Below, piece after piece: positions 44,462-54,280 of a stretch of DNA of 64,000 bases. The DNA comes from Helicobacter_J cappadocius. Its GTDB lineage: Bacteria; Campylobacterota; Campylobacteria; Campylobacterales; Helicobacteraceae. The notes below the pieces were generated by a model. That model was not told the DNA's origin and did not search any database. It saw only the letters and a program-made list of their open reading frames with translations. Position 1 is the first letter of the stretch. Each line of letters starts with the position of its first letter. The DNA lies in assembly GCF_030686155.1 (NCBI RefSeq), contig NZ_JAUPEV010000008.1:30084-94083 (forward strand), given 5' to 3'. Made by a program: the position numbers and the translations under genes.

Positions 44462-46036
44462 TTAATCCTTTTTTCCAATCCCAAACCAAAAATACAAATG
44501 TTTAGTTTTGGAAATTTTTGGAAGAATCGCTAAATAAAAACCCTGCGTTCCAATAATCGCTGTTATGATTGAAGCTACAATACCAATGCCCGTAGTTATG
44601 GCAAAACCTTTGATAGCACCTGTTCCATAAGCATACAACAAGATGGAGGCTATTAAAGAAGTTATATTGGAATCAAAAATAGCTCTAGAGGCATTCACAT
44701 AACCCATATGAATAGATTTTGAAATATTTTCTCCTGCACGTAGTGCCTCCCTAATACGTTCATTAATGATAATATTAGCATCTACGGCTATTCCCACAGT
44801 CAAAACAATACCCGCCATACCTGGTAAAGTAAGCGTCGCTCCAAAAATTGCCATCACAGCAATAATTAAAAGCAAATTCACTACAAGAGCAACAGAAGCA
44901 ATCACACCTGCCATAGAATAATACACAATCATAAATCCGACAACTAAAATAAACCCACTCCCAAGAGCTATCATAGAAGCTTTGATGCTATCTTGTCCCA
45001 AACTAGGTCCAACGCTTCTTTTCTCCAAAACTTCAATAGGTGCGGGTAACGCTCCACTTCGTAAAGCAATCGCCAAATCACTGGCTTGTTCCACGCTAAA
45101 CCCTCCACTAATTTGACCGCTTCCTCCACCAATACGTTCACGAATAACAGGAGCGGAATAAACTTTTCCATCTAAGACGATTGCCATCCTTTTATTTACG
45201 TTCGCTCCTGAAAAATCACCAAATATTTTTGCTCCTTGGGAGTCAAGAGTAAAACTAACTACAGGCTGATGAGATTGATCATAACTAACTCTAGCATCTG
45301 TTAGCATATTGCCATCTAAAATGGGAATCGCCTTGAGTAGGATTTTTTCGCCTTGTGAATTAGCAAATGGCAGAATAACATCACCATATTTCTGGGCTTG
45401 TAAATCATTCATTGAATATACTTGAGGATTCCTATCTTCATCTACTGCCATCATTTGAAGATGTGCAGATTTTGAAATAAGTTCTCTTGCACGTTCTTCT
45501 TCTTGAACTGTCTTTATTCCGGGAAGTTCAACCAAAATATATTCTTTACCCTGTCTAGTAACACTTGGTTCAGTAAGCCCAAACTGATCAAGACGATTTC
45601 TAATAGTTTCAATAGCTTGAGATACGGCATTTGCCCTGATAGTGCTTTCTTCTAGAGGGGTTAAAGTAATAATGTAATGATTGTTGGTAGAATCGATGTT
45701 AATTCCGTTGAATTTTTTCAATATGTTAGAAAGTTTATCAGCCTCGTCGCTATCTATGAGATCAAAGCTCACCCCAGAGGAATCTCCCTGCAAATCATCA
45801 AGTAAAATATCTGCTCTTCTTGCCTCGTGCGAAATAGAAGATGCCAAAGAAGAATACTTACTCTTAATAGCCTCGTCGGTTTTTACTCCCAAAAGCAAAT
45901 TCAAACCACCTTGCAGATCTAGACCCAAGTTTATCTGAGGTCCCTTAGTGTGAAACAAAGATGGTACAGAAAAACCCACTGCGAAAATTATCGCAATGAT
46001 AAAAACCAACAATCTAGCATTGAGTGTTTGCTTCAT
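44462..46036 (-). CDS. secD: Protein translocase subunit SecD
   Basis: A 524-residue partner of SecF. After an N-terminal helix, NLGLDLQGGLNLLLGV marks the P1 region, and a long periplasmic domain follows. Six C-terminal helices contain the conserved MAGIVLTVGIAVDANIIINE (residues about 410-428), whose Asp lies in the proton path. The length is shorter than E. coli SecD, as usual in Campylobacterota. yajC precedes it by 8 bases and secF follows by 3. Confidence 0.97.
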   Translation of the reverse strand: MKQTLNARLLVFIIAIIFAVGFSVPSLFHTKGPQINLGLDLQGGLNLLLGVKTDEAIKSKYSSLASSISHEARRADILLDDLQGDSSGVSFDLIDSDEADKLSNILKKFNGINIDSTNNHYIITLTPLEESTIRANAVSQAIETIRNRLDQFGLTEPSVTRQGKEYILVELPGIKTVQEEERARELISKSAHLQMMAVDEDRNPQVYSMNDLQAQKYGDVILPFANSQGEKILLKAIPILDGNMLTDARVSYDQSHQPVVSFTLDSQGAKIFGDFSGANVNKRMAIVLDGKVYSAPVIRERIGGGSGQISGGFSVEQASDLAIALRSGALPAPIEVLEKRSVGPSLGQDSIKASMIALGSGFILVVGFMIVYYSMAGVIASVALVVNLLLIIAVMAIFGATLTLPGMAGIVLTVGIAVDANIIINERIREALRAGENISKSIHMGYVNASRAIFDSNITSLIASILLYAYGTGAIKGFAITTGIGIVASIITAIIGTQGFYLAILPKISKTKHLYFWFGIGKKD

Positions 46037-46044
46037 TTCTGAAC

Positions 46045-46326
46045 TTACTTTTTAGTATCATCAAGTTTATAGCTTACATACTCTTTTGCAAGTTTTACGA
46101 TAGTTTCATCGTTTAACTTGACACTGAAAAAGGTTTCTTCTGGCTTAATAACCTCGCATATAAAACCACCTTGCGTAACTATCTTATCGCCTTTTTGAAG
46201 ATTCCCAAGCATTTCCTTGTGTCTTTTTTGCTGAAGTCTCTGTGGTCTGATGATAAAGAAATAAAAAATAGCAAACAACACTATTAGCGGTAATATGGAG
46301 GTCGCAATCTCTTGAAAATTTTGCAT
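46045..46326 (-). CDS. yajC: Sec accessory protein YajC
   Basis: A 93-residue protein with one N-terminal membrane helix (ILPLIVLFAIFYFFIIRPQ) ending in the RPQ motif of YajC, then a cytoplasmic SH3-like part with LQKGDKIVTQGGFICEVI. It associates with SecDF and YidC. It is the first gene of the yajC-secD-secF set, with 50 bases separating it from nhaA upstream. Confidence 0.95.
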   Translation of the reverse strand: MQNFQEIATSILPLIVLFAIFYFFIIRPQRLQQKRHKEMLGNLQKGDKIVTQGGFICEVIKPEETFFSVKLNDETIVKLAKEYVSYKLDDTKK

Positions 46327-46376
46327 AAATATCCTTCTATTGTCTAAATTTAAACGTATTTTATCATTTGTTTCAT

Positions 46377-47738
46377 TTAATTTTCTTTAGGTTTGAGTTT
46401 GTAAAGCACATTCAAATAAAGTACCCCGATAATCCCAGAAATCAAAGATCCTATCAAAATAGAGATTTTTGAAACTTCCATCGATTCAGGATGAGAAAAA
46501 GCAAGATTTGAGACAAACATGGACATCGTAAATCCAATCCCCGCCAACATTCCTGCACCAACAATATGCCCCCAGCTGATACCCTCTGGTCTTGAAGCAA
46601 TTCTCAATTTCTCACACAAAAATGTGATAAAAAATATACCTATGGGTTTGCCTATAACCAGACCTAAAACAACCCCTAAGACAATATGATCGATATCAAA
46701 GTGAATTTCATTACCAATATTTACTCCCGCATTAGCAAAAGCAAACAAAGGCATAATAAAATATGCACTATAAGGCTGAAGAAAATGTTCCAAACGTCCC
46801 AATGGACTGCGAATAGATTTTACTCTATCTTGGATAGATTCTAGTACTTCAATTTGATCTTCACTTAATGGAGCGATTTCATAGGTGTTTGAAGGTGAAT
46901 CAACCTCTGCATTTTTGGGAACTTTGATTTGAAATTGATCAGCAAGTTCTCTTATAAAATGCGTAAAATTCTTCCGTGATCTCTTCGGTGTAATCGGAAT
47001 TGTAAAAGCTAAAATAACTGCGGCAATAGTAGCATGAATCCCGCTATTATGAATAGCAAACCAAAGCAAAACTCCCAATATTAAATAAGGTAGGAGATTT
47101 TTTATCCCTATCTTATTTAAAAAAATCAATAATACAATAATAACACCTGCACCAATAAGCCAAGTTAAATTCAACCCGCTTGTATAAAAAACCGCAATAA
47201 CAATAATAGCACCTAAATCATCAGCAACTGCCAAAGTAACCAAAAATACCTTTAAAGCCATAGGGACTTTTTTACCAAGCAACATAATTACCCCGAGTGC
47301 AAACGCAATATCAGTTGCCATCGGAATTCCAAATCCATGATAAGAGTTCGTTCCCGCATTTAAAGAATAATAAATCAAGCCTGGTATTATCATTCCACCA
47401 AGTGCTGCAATAGCAGGAAACGCGGCTTTTTTAAATCCTGCAAGTTCTCCAAATAAAACTTCGCGTTTAATTTCAAGTCCTACCATCAAAAAAAACAATG
47501 CCATCAATACATCATTAATCCAATGATGTATTGAAAATCCTACAAAATGCTGACCAAAAGAAAAACCAAAATCTATATGCCAAAAATTAAAATAATACTC
47601 ACTTAAAGGAGAATTTGCCACAATCATGGCTAACACAGCACTAATAAAAAGAAAAATACCCCCAAATGACTCACTTCTAATAAAGTTTAAAAACACATTT
47701 TTAAGCCCTACCTGGGTTATTTTTTCAGTGTTGTGCAT
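46377..47738 (-). CDS. nhaA: Na+/H+ antiporter NhaA, copy 1
   Basis: A 453-residue electrogenic antiporter that exports sodium for protons and helps keep internal pH. About twelve helices are seen, with the two-Asp transport site in LKVFLVTLAVADDLGAIIV. The insertion at roughly 240-300 (charged, KRSRKNFTHFIRELADQF) is typical of the Helicobacter/Campylobacter forms. Its start overlaps the end of the second nhaA by 14 bases, so the two are coexpressed. The copies are divergent enough that this is an old duplication. Confidence 0.95.
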   Translation of the reverse strand: MHNTEKITQVGLKNVFLNFIRSESFGGIFLFISAVLAMIVANSPLSEYYFNFWHIDFGFSFGQHFVGFSIHHWINDVLMALFFLMVGLEIKREVLFGELAGFKKAAFPAIAALGGMIIPGLIYYSLNAGTNSYHGFGIPMATDIAFALGVIMLLGKKVPMALKVFLVTLAVADDLGAIIVIAVFYTSGLNLTWLIGAGVIIVLLIFLNKIGIKNLLPYLILGVLLWFAIHNSGIHATIAAVILAFTIPITPKRSRKNFTHFIRELADQFQIKVPKNAEVDSPSNTYEIAPLSEDQIEVLESIQDRVKSIRSPLGRLEHFLQPYSAYFIMPLFAFANAGVNIGNEIHFDIDHIVLGVVLGLVIGKPIGIFFITFLCEKLRIASRPEGISWGHIVGAGMLAGIGFTMSMFVSNLAFSHPESMEVSKISILIGSLISGIIGVLYLNVLYKLKPKEN

Positions 47739-49245
47739 AATATACCTTTTTATTTTTCTTTGTGCTAAAAATCATAGTAATAATCCCAAAAAATGCCGAA
47801 ATAAAGGAAGCACACAATATAGAAATTTTTGAGATATCAACTGCATCTGCATTATCATAAGCAAGATTGGCAACAAACATAGACATAGTAAAGCCAATCC
47901 CAGCCAAACATCCAACGGCAAAAATATGCCCATAAGTAAGTCCCTTAGGTCTAATAGAAAGATTCAATTTTTCGCTCACATAAGCAAAAAAGACAATTCC
48001 TATAGGTTTCCCCACCACAAGACCCAAAATAGTACCTAGAAGTATTCCTTTCATTTCAAAACCCGCATCAAATATTGCTTTGAGTGTGTCAGGGCTAATC
48101 TTCACTCCAGCATTAGCAAAAGCAAATAAAGGAACAATAAAATATGCACATAAAGGCTGGAGTGCGATTTCAATTCTAATGAGTGGATTTTGAGCATATT
48201 TAGAATATTTTGCGATGGTATCAAGCATATGGACTTGCTTACTTGTTTTTTCCATATCAATTCTTTTCTCAATATTTTCACCTGAAGTGATGAAATGCTT
48301 GATATTTTTCCAAGAAGAAGCAAAAAATCCCAGATTTTCTTCCTTAGAATCAACTTGCACATCTCTTCCGTTATTTGTCATAAAATTTATCTTATGCCAC
48401 TCTTCCATCATATTCATAAAATATGTTTTAGTAATATTCGATCTCCCTGGTATGGTAAGTGCTAAAATTACAGCAGCAACAGTAGCGTGGATTCCACTGT
48501 TATGAATAGAAATCCATAACAAAACACCGACAGTAAGATAGCTAGAGAGGTATTTGGTATCGGTATAGTTAAGATAAATCAAAACACAAATCAATCCGAT
48601 TGAAACATATAGCCACCCCATGTTCAAAGTATGAGTATAAAACAATGCAATGACACTAATAGCACCCAAATCATCGGCAACTGCAAGTGTTACTAAAAAT
48701 ATTTTAATAACTGGAGGAACTCTTTTACCTAGCAATAATATAACTCCTAGTGCAAATGCGGTATCCGTACTCATCGCCACGCCAAATCCGTTTGCAAAAG
48801 GAGTATTGTGATTAAAATATATATAAATAGCAATAGGAAGCACCATCCCCCCTAATGCCCCAAAAACAGAAAATCCCACTTTTTTAAAGCCTGCAAGCTC
48901 GCCATACAGAACTTCTCTTTTCATCTCTAACCCAACCATTAGAAAGAAAAAGGACATCAATACATCATTAATAAACTCAAGCAGAGACATTCCTCTAATT
49001 TGATGCCCCAAACCAAACCCATCAATAAATCCTCCAAATTGAAGCTTCCAAAGACTAAAATACTGCTCTCCAAATTCAGAATTTGCAATCACTATAGCAA
49101 GCAACACACAGAAAAATAATAGCAACCCTCCAAAGGATTCATGCCCTATGAATGTATGAAGACCTTTTTGAAGTTTATCTTTGACATAATAAGCTGAATT
49201 TTGAGATTTCTGATCTTGTTTTGTAACTCTTAATATTTCTTCCAT
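47725..49245 (-). CDS. nhaA: Na+/H+ antiporter NhaA, copy 2
   Basis: A 506-residue NhaA with the same transport-site motif IKIFLVTLAVADDLGAISV and a longer charged insertion (about 270-350) than its neighbour. It sits 16 bases after the AddA-like helicase gene and overlaps nhaA copy 1. H. pylori has a single nhaA at this place, whereas Campylobacter jejuni has two adjacent copies. The long insert may give different pH sensing, which is inference. Confidence 0.94.
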   Translation of the reverse strand: MEEILRVTKQDQKSQNSAYYVKDKLQKGLHTFIGHESFGGLLLFFCVLLAIVIANSEFGEQYFSLWKLQFGGFIDGFGLGHQIRGMSLLEFINDVLMSFFFLMVGLEMKREVLYGELAGFKKVGFSVFGALGGMVLPIAIYIYFNHNTPFANGFGVAMSTDTAFALGVILLLGKRVPPVIKIFLVTLAVADDLGAISVIALFYTHTLNMGWLYVSIGLICVLIYLNYTDTKYLSSYLTVGVLLWISIHNSGIHATVAAVILALTIPGRSNITKTYFMNMMEEWHKINFMTNNGRDVQVDSKEENLGFFASSWKNIKHFITSGENIEKRIDMEKTSKQVHMLDTIAKYSKYAQNPLIRIEIALQPLCAYFIVPLFAFANAGVKISPDTLKAIFDAGFEMKGILLGTILGLVVGKPIGIVFFAYVSEKLNLSIRPKGLTYGHIFAVGCLAGIGFTMSMFVANLAYDNADAVDISKISILCASFISAFFGIITMIFSTKKNKKVYYAQH

Positions 49246-49261
49246 AGGACTCCTAAAAAAA

Positions 49262-52027
49262 TTATGATACAGGTATGAAGTCTATCCTATCGCGTATGTA
49301 TAAAATATATGCCTGAACTTGACTCTTATTTTTAGACCGACTCTGTACAAAATCTAAGTATCTTTTTACTTGTTTTTTATGTTCTTCTTGATTGTGAATA
49401 CCTGTTTTATAGTCTAAGACTATAATCTTGCCATCTTCTTTCAAAACCATCACATCAATACGACTTAAAATATTGTTACTCAGATAAGATATCTCCGATT
49501 TTATCAAAGATTCGCTGATGATTGAATTAAACATATCATTTTTTTTCAGATTCTCAATTCTTCTGAATATATCATCAAAACTTTTAACTGGAAGGAAAAA
49601 TCCGTAGTGATTGTTTAAAATATGTGAGATTTTTTCTTCTTTGATACGATGTCCTAATTCATATTCTAATGCTTTATGTAAAGCCTCTCCAAACTTCATA
49701 TCTATGTAATTTGTATCTGCATAATCATCAGCTTCTTTGATAAAATCTTCTTGTTTTCCAAAGCTTTTTTGTTCAATAAAAATAGGAGTGATTTTTGATT
49801 CTTTTACTTTTGAATGTCCTGTTCCTTGAGGAGAACCTATTACTTCAGGAGCAACCTCTAAGTCTCCAAAACAAATTTTATCTTTATCGCCATCCTTTTT
49901 TTGTTTTGGAAGGATAATCAACCCTTCCCTCGCCCTAGTAAAAGCAACATAAACCGTATTTAAACTCTCTCGTATTTGTAGATTTTTTTCATTTTGCAAG
50001 GCATTTTCATATTCTTTATCCACTTCTTCTCGTTTGGATTGTTTATAAAATATTCTTTTTAATTCTATGCCTTCATAATCAAAGAGAAATTTTCCCCTAT
50101 CTGAATTAGGTTTTTTGATACGTTCGCACAAAATAACATATTTGAATTCAAGACCTTTGGATTTATGGATTGTCATCATTTGCAATCCTTTTGCAGATGG
50201 CATACTGAAATCAATATTTTTTTTGTTAATGCTTTCTAAAAAATCATCTACACTTTCATATTCACAAGAGATTTCAAGAATTTTTTGAGCAGCCTTTCCA
50301 TATATTTTGAAAGTCTCCATAATCTCTAAAATAAAACTTTGTAAGGACTGATACGGTTTTTTTATGGGCATTAACATATCTGCATCATAAGCAAGTCCAG
50401 CAAGTTTGTAAGCACATTTTTTATGAAACTCTAAGTTTGTTTTAAAAAAATCTATCGCATGAAAAATGATTTTTGATTCATTTTGATTTAAAAGCTTTAT
50501 ATTTGTCTCAGTCATGATTTCAAGTTCTGGATTTTTACTCTTGATATAATCTCTAATATCCAATACATCATCATTTGAAAAACACAAAATCGCTATATCT
50601 TCTGCAGAAATATTGTTCTGAAGTAAATAATTTAAATTTTCCCAAACACTCTCTTGCATATTTTCGCAAGGCTCACATACCTTAACATAGCCCTTTACTT
50701 CGCTTGTTTTACCTAATGGATATTTTTGTGGAGTATAGTCAGAAATCACATTCTCAAAACACTTATTCACATAAGAAATGATATTTTCACAGCTACGATA
50801 GTTATATTGAAGATCCTCTTGTGTGATTCCCTCACCTTTGGAAGCAATATCAAAAAGTTCGCTATTACTGCCTCGAAATCTATAAATACTTTGTTTGGTA
50901 TCTCCAACAAAAAATACACTTCTATCTCCAAAACGTCCCTGTCCAGATCTGATTTCATCAATGATGGGCTTGAGAATTTTATACTGAATCGTGCTTGTAT
51001 CTTGAAATTCATCAATCAAAATATGAGTGATTTTATCATCTAATCTAAAATAAAAAAATTCACTATCGAAATTTTTTCCAAGCAATTCATAGACCTTCAA
51101 GGTAATAGCATCAAAACTGAGTGAATTTATAGAATGTTTTCTTTTGTTATTTTTGTAAAACTTTAGAAATTTCCCTATTTTGTCTAACATCACATATTCG
51201 CGATGATTATAATAACCCTTAAGCATATCTTTGAGGGTTTCAAACTTAGGTTCTAGTTGTTTTAAATCAAGCTTCTTAAAATAGCGATATCCTTGTCCAT
51301 CTTTCAGCCATTTTAGATTTTTAACAAGCTCCTTGACACTATCTGTTTTGATTGCATTTTTTGCCGTATCACTAGCTTTTTCATTTTGAATAATGGCATT
51401 TTTAATCTCCTGTGCAATATCTAAAATCTCTTTATCTCTATCTCTTCTAATGATCTCATTTTCATCTGCGGGAATGTGATTTTTGAGATCAAAATCTTTT
51501 GCATCCAAAAAAGAAAGCAAATCAAGCATAGACTCTGCATTAATATCTTGATAAATACATAAATCTAAAAATTCTCTAAAATCTTTTGGAGATAGAGAAG
51601 ACAACAAATCTTCATAAATTTTATTTTTCTCTTCAAATTCTATTTCATAACGATGGCTCACCCCTGCATACCAGCAGAATTTTTTTAAAATCAAATTCAA
51701 AAAGGCGTCTATGGTAGTGATTTTTGTATTTGCTTGTAAAAACTTCTTATAGATATTTTCTATATTATCTGCGATCATGCTATTGCTGATTCCATAATTT
51801 TGAAGCTCTAAAATAAGAGTTTGTGCATTTTTGTTTGTCCTCAGAGAAATCAAATTTTCCAAAATACGTCGATTCATCTCCAAAGCAGCTTTTTTAGTGA
51901 AAGTCAAAGTCAAAATTTCATTGGGATTTGCACCATTAAAAAGTAAGCTGATATATCTCATAGCGAGCGCAAAGGTCTTCCCACTCCCTGCTGATGCTTT
52001 TAAGGCGAGATATTGCTTAGAATCCAT
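49262..52027 (-). CDS. addA: AddA-like RecB-family helicase-nuclease
   Basis: A 921-residue UvrD/RecB-family protein for double-strand break repair, expected to work with AddB encoded elsewhere. Walker A is ASAGSGKTFALAMRY near residue 10, further helicase motifs are ILIDEFQDTSTIQY and FVGDTKQSIYRFRGS, then GLQMMTIHKSKGLEFKYVI and TVYVAFTRAREGLII. The C-terminal nuclease has LSRIDVMVLKEDGKIIVLDY followed by K, the RecB-type D...DYK site. Its placement next to nhaA matches the H. pylori gene HP1553. It heads the leftward block. Confidence 0.92.
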   Translation of the reverse strand: MDSKQYLALKASAGSGKTFALAMRYISLLFNGANPNEILTLTFTKKAALEMNRRILENLISLRTNKNAQTLILELQNYGISNSMIADNIENIYKKFLQANTKITTIDAFLNLILKKFCWYAGVSHRYEIEFEEKNKIYEDLLSSLSPKDFREFLDLCIYQDINAESMLDLLSFLDAKDFDLKNHIPADENEIIRRDRDKEILDIAQEIKNAIIQNEKASDTAKNAIKTDSVKELVKNLKWLKDGQGYRYFKKLDLKQLEPKFETLKDMLKGYYNHREYVMLDKIGKFLKFYKNNKRKHSINSLSFDAITLKVYELLGKNFDSEFFYFRLDDKITHILIDEFQDTSTIQYKILKPIIDEIRSGQGRFGDRSVFFVGDTKQSIYRFRGSNSELFDIASKGEGITQEDLQYNYRSCENIISYVNKCFENVISDYTPQKYPLGKTSEVKGYVKVCEPCENMQESVWENLNYLLQNNISAEDIAILCFSNDDVLDIRDYIKSKNPELEIMTETNIKLLNQNESKIIFHAIDFFKTNLEFHKKCAYKLAGLAYDADMLMPIKKPYQSLQSFILEIMETFKIYGKAAQKILEISCEYESVDDFLESINKKNIDFSMPSAKGLQMMTIHKSKGLEFKYVILCERIKKPNSDRGKFLFDYEGIELKRIFYKQSKREEVDKEYENALQNEKNLQIRESLNTVYVAFTRAREGLIILPKQKKDGDKDKICFGDLEVAPEVIGSPQGTGHSKVKESKITPIFIEQKSFGKQEDFIKEADDYADTNYIDMKFGEALHKALEYELGHRIKEEKISHILNNHYGFFLPVKSFDDIFRRIENLKKNDMFNSIISESLIKSEISYLSNNILSRIDVMVLKEDGKIIVLDYKTGIHNQEEHKKQVKRYLDFVQSRSKNKSQVQAYILYIRDRIDFIPVS

Positions 52028-52122
52028 AAGTACGCTCCAATGTTTAATAAAAAAATAAAGTCTAAATATATCAAATTTTCCGCCGATTTTAAAGTTAAGT
52101 TTTTATCATATAAAAAATAGTG

Positions 52123-52128
52123 TAGAAT
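52123..52128 (+). promoter_or_regulatory. -10 box of the outer membrane protein gene
   Basis: TAGAAT lies 33 bases ahead of the ATG, in the divergent gap with the addA-like gene, followed by AAGGA near the start. Confidence 0.5.
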
Positions 52129-52161
52129 TCCGCACAATTTTATTCAAATAAGGAACATCAA

Positions 52162-52965
52162 ATGAAAAAATTGCTTTTTGTCTTAATGGCTTCATCGCTA
52201 ATTGGAGTTACAGGTGTTTATGCTGCTACTAAGGCTACCCCAAAAAGAAATCCTATTAGCAACATCAATCAAAAACGAGGTGCTGTATTAGGTAATTTTA
52301 CAAAAGGTTCGATTGTTGATGGAACAAGATCTACTGGTTCTGTCAGAAGATGGTATTTGTTCAGTGAAGGTGTCTTGGGTAGCTCTTATACAATGTTGGG
52401 CAAATCTCAATATGTATCTGCAGATATTGGCTATAGCACTTATATTAGAAGTATTGAATCTTTATTTGGCGGCATGAGTTTGATGGCAGGAACTGAAATC
52501 AGTGTGCCTATCTATTTGATGACGAGAGGAAAATCAAACATCTTAAGTGATGAGCGTCCATTAGAAACAAAAGAAACTGAGGGTGTTGCTGGTTATGGAC
52601 TCCAACTACCATTCATGGCAGGGCTTGAATATAAAGGATTTTATATCGTTGGACTAGTGGGCTACACTTGGCTATATATGAAAGATACATACTACGCTGC
52701 TAGTGGAGCAAACCCAACTGCAAACACTTTATATGATGGACTTATCTTCGGTGGAGGTATGGGCTATAAGATCAGTAATGTAGTCAACATAGGAGTACGT
52801 TATATCACTTCAAATGGTCTTACCAATCGTATGAATCAAACCAAATTTGATGATCGTGCAATCGCTGAAGGACTTGATAAACAAAGTAAGTTTGTGAATC
52901 GAAACAGAGATATTTATGGCGTAGATTATCAAAGAATCTATTTTTTCCTGTCATTTATTTTCTAA
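52162..52965 (+). CDS. Outer membrane beta-barrel protein of unknown role
   Basis: A 267-residue protein with a clear signal peptide (MKKLLFVLMASSLIGVTGVYA) and a mature chain with alternating hydrophobic/polar pattern, many aromatic residues and a terminal Phe (FFLSFIF), as expected for an outer membrane barrel. The mature N-terminus is a flexible Lys/Asn-rich piece. I do not recognise the specific family; it resembles small Helicobacter outer membrane proteins in form only. It has its own promoter, a strong AAGGA ribosome site and a terminator, so it is monocistronic. Confidence 0.7.
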   Translation: MKKLLFVLMASSLIGVTGVYAATKATPKRNPISNINQKRGAVLGNFTKGSIVDGTRSTGSVRRWYLFSEGVLGSSYTMLGKSQYVSADIGYSTYIRSIESLFGGMSLMAGTEISVPIYLMTRGKSNILSDERPLETKETEGVAGYGLQLPFMAGLEYKGFYIVGLVGYTWLYMKDTYYAASGANPTANTLYDGLIFGGGMGYKISNVVNIGVRYITSNGLTNRMNQTKFDDRAIAEGLDKQSKFVNRNRDIYGVDYQRIYFFLSFIF

Positions 52966-52974
52966 AAATCTCAT

Positions 52975-53002
52975 TCCCCTATCTTTAGGGGATATCTTTA
53001 AT
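52975..53002 (+). terminator. Intrinsic terminator after the outer membrane protein gene
   Basis: TCCCCT (52975-52980) and AGGGGA (52987-52992) form a 6-bp stem with a 6-base loop, followed by a T-rich run. It may also serve the convergent tolC-like gene. Confidence 0.7.
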
Positions 53003-53013
53003 TTTTTTATTCT

Positions 53014-54276
53014 TTATTTTTGTATTGCCGTGTCTGAATGGATTGAATTTGTATTCAACAATCTGTCGATTTTAGAAACTGCGATAGCTGTTTCATATTT
53101 GGATTGAATAATATTGGTTTTAGCAGTATTTAATAAAAATTGAGCATTCAAAAGTTCAGTATAAGTGGCTATATTTTGAATGTAACGATTATTGGTGATG
53201 CGGTAGTTTTCTTCGGCTTGTTTAAGCGAAACACTCGCTAAAGAATATTGTTGCTTTGCAAGTTCGAACTCATTGAAGACCTTATTGATATCATTTTTCA
53301 TATCTTTTTTATATTGATTTATTCTACTCAAAATCGAAAGATAATAGAATTTTTTAGCTTGGTAGTTATAATGAGTATTGAGTCCATCAAAAAGATTCCA
53401 TCCAAAAACAATCCTTGCTTGACTCTGCAGGGCATAACTTGTTCGTGCGATACTTCCACCGTTAATGTACCAAAATTTAGTGGCAAAAACATCAACAGTA
53501 GGCATAAAAGAACCTCTAGCAATATCTACTTGAAACTCTGCAGATTTTAACAACGATTGCAATCGCAAATAATCTGGATTTTCTTGGAGGATTTTTTCTA
53601 AAATCTCATTTTTATCAAATACAATATCTGTGACAGTCTTGATATTTTCAAGATTCTCTGGATTGATTGTGCTAGAAGTAAGGGTTGAGAGCAAGTTTTT
53701 AGAATAATCCAAATTAAGCTCAGCGGATTTTAGGGCAATATTGGCATTGGCAAGTAAGACCTCCACACTTAAAACCTCATTTTTTGCACGAAATCCTTGA
53801 TTAAAAAACTGCTGGGCCTTTTGCTTTTGAGCTTCTAAGAGCTTCTTGGATTCTTGTGCGATTTTAAGCGAATCAAGTGCTTGAAGAACTGAAATATAAG
53901 CGATTTTTGTCTGCAAGGTTACATCAGCAATATTGCTTTGAAGAACATAATTTTGAGTGGTTTGGGATTGTTTAGAATCCTTGATGGTATAGTAATCTTT
54001 AAAACCATTAAATACATTGTATTTACCTGTAATATTAAAACTATTCAAAAAATAAGTTGAAGTGTTTCCAGGTATGTTATAACTAAAAATATAGCCTAGA
54101 TCTAATTTAGGCATAAGAGTGGATATTTTTGACTTGGAAATACTTTGAGCTTGTGCATAAAGATAGCTTTGTTCTCTGATTTTATCGCTATTTTTGATAG
54201 CCATATCAATAGCTTTATCAATATCAAGACCCAAAAGAAATGAAGATAGCAATATAAACAAGAAGATTATTTTCAT
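53014..54276 (-). CDS. TolC-family outer membrane efflux channel
   Basis: A 420-residue outer membrane factor with a signal peptide (KIIFLFILLSSFLLG) and two long helical repeats with small barrel strands, the TolC layout. It completes a tripartite pump with the RND transporter 4 bases upstream and the fusion protein before it. H. pylori HefA has the same role. Substrates are probably toxic small molecules such as antibiotics or bile salts, inferred from the family. Confidence 0.9.
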   Translation of the reverse strand: MKIIFLFILLSSFLLGLDIDKAIDMAIKNSDKIREQSYLYAQAQSISKSKISTLMPKLDLGYIFSYNIPGNTSTYFLNSFNITGKYNVFNGFKDYYTIKDSKQSQTTQNYVLQSNIADVTLQTKIAYISVLQALDSLKIAQESKKLLEAQKQKAQQFFNQGFRAKNEVLSVEVLLANANIALKSAELNLDYSKNLLSTLTSSTINPENLENIKTVTDIVFDKNEILEKILQENPDYLRLQSLLKSAEFQVDIARGSFMPTVDVFATKFWYINGGSIARTSYALQSQARIVFGWNLFDGLNTHYNYQAKKFYYLSILSRINQYKKDMKNDINKVFNEFELAKQQYSLASVSLKQAEENYRITNNRYIQNIATYTELLNAQFLLNTAKTNIIQSKYETAIAVSKIDRLLNTNSIHSDTAIQK

Positions 54277-54280
54277 ATAT

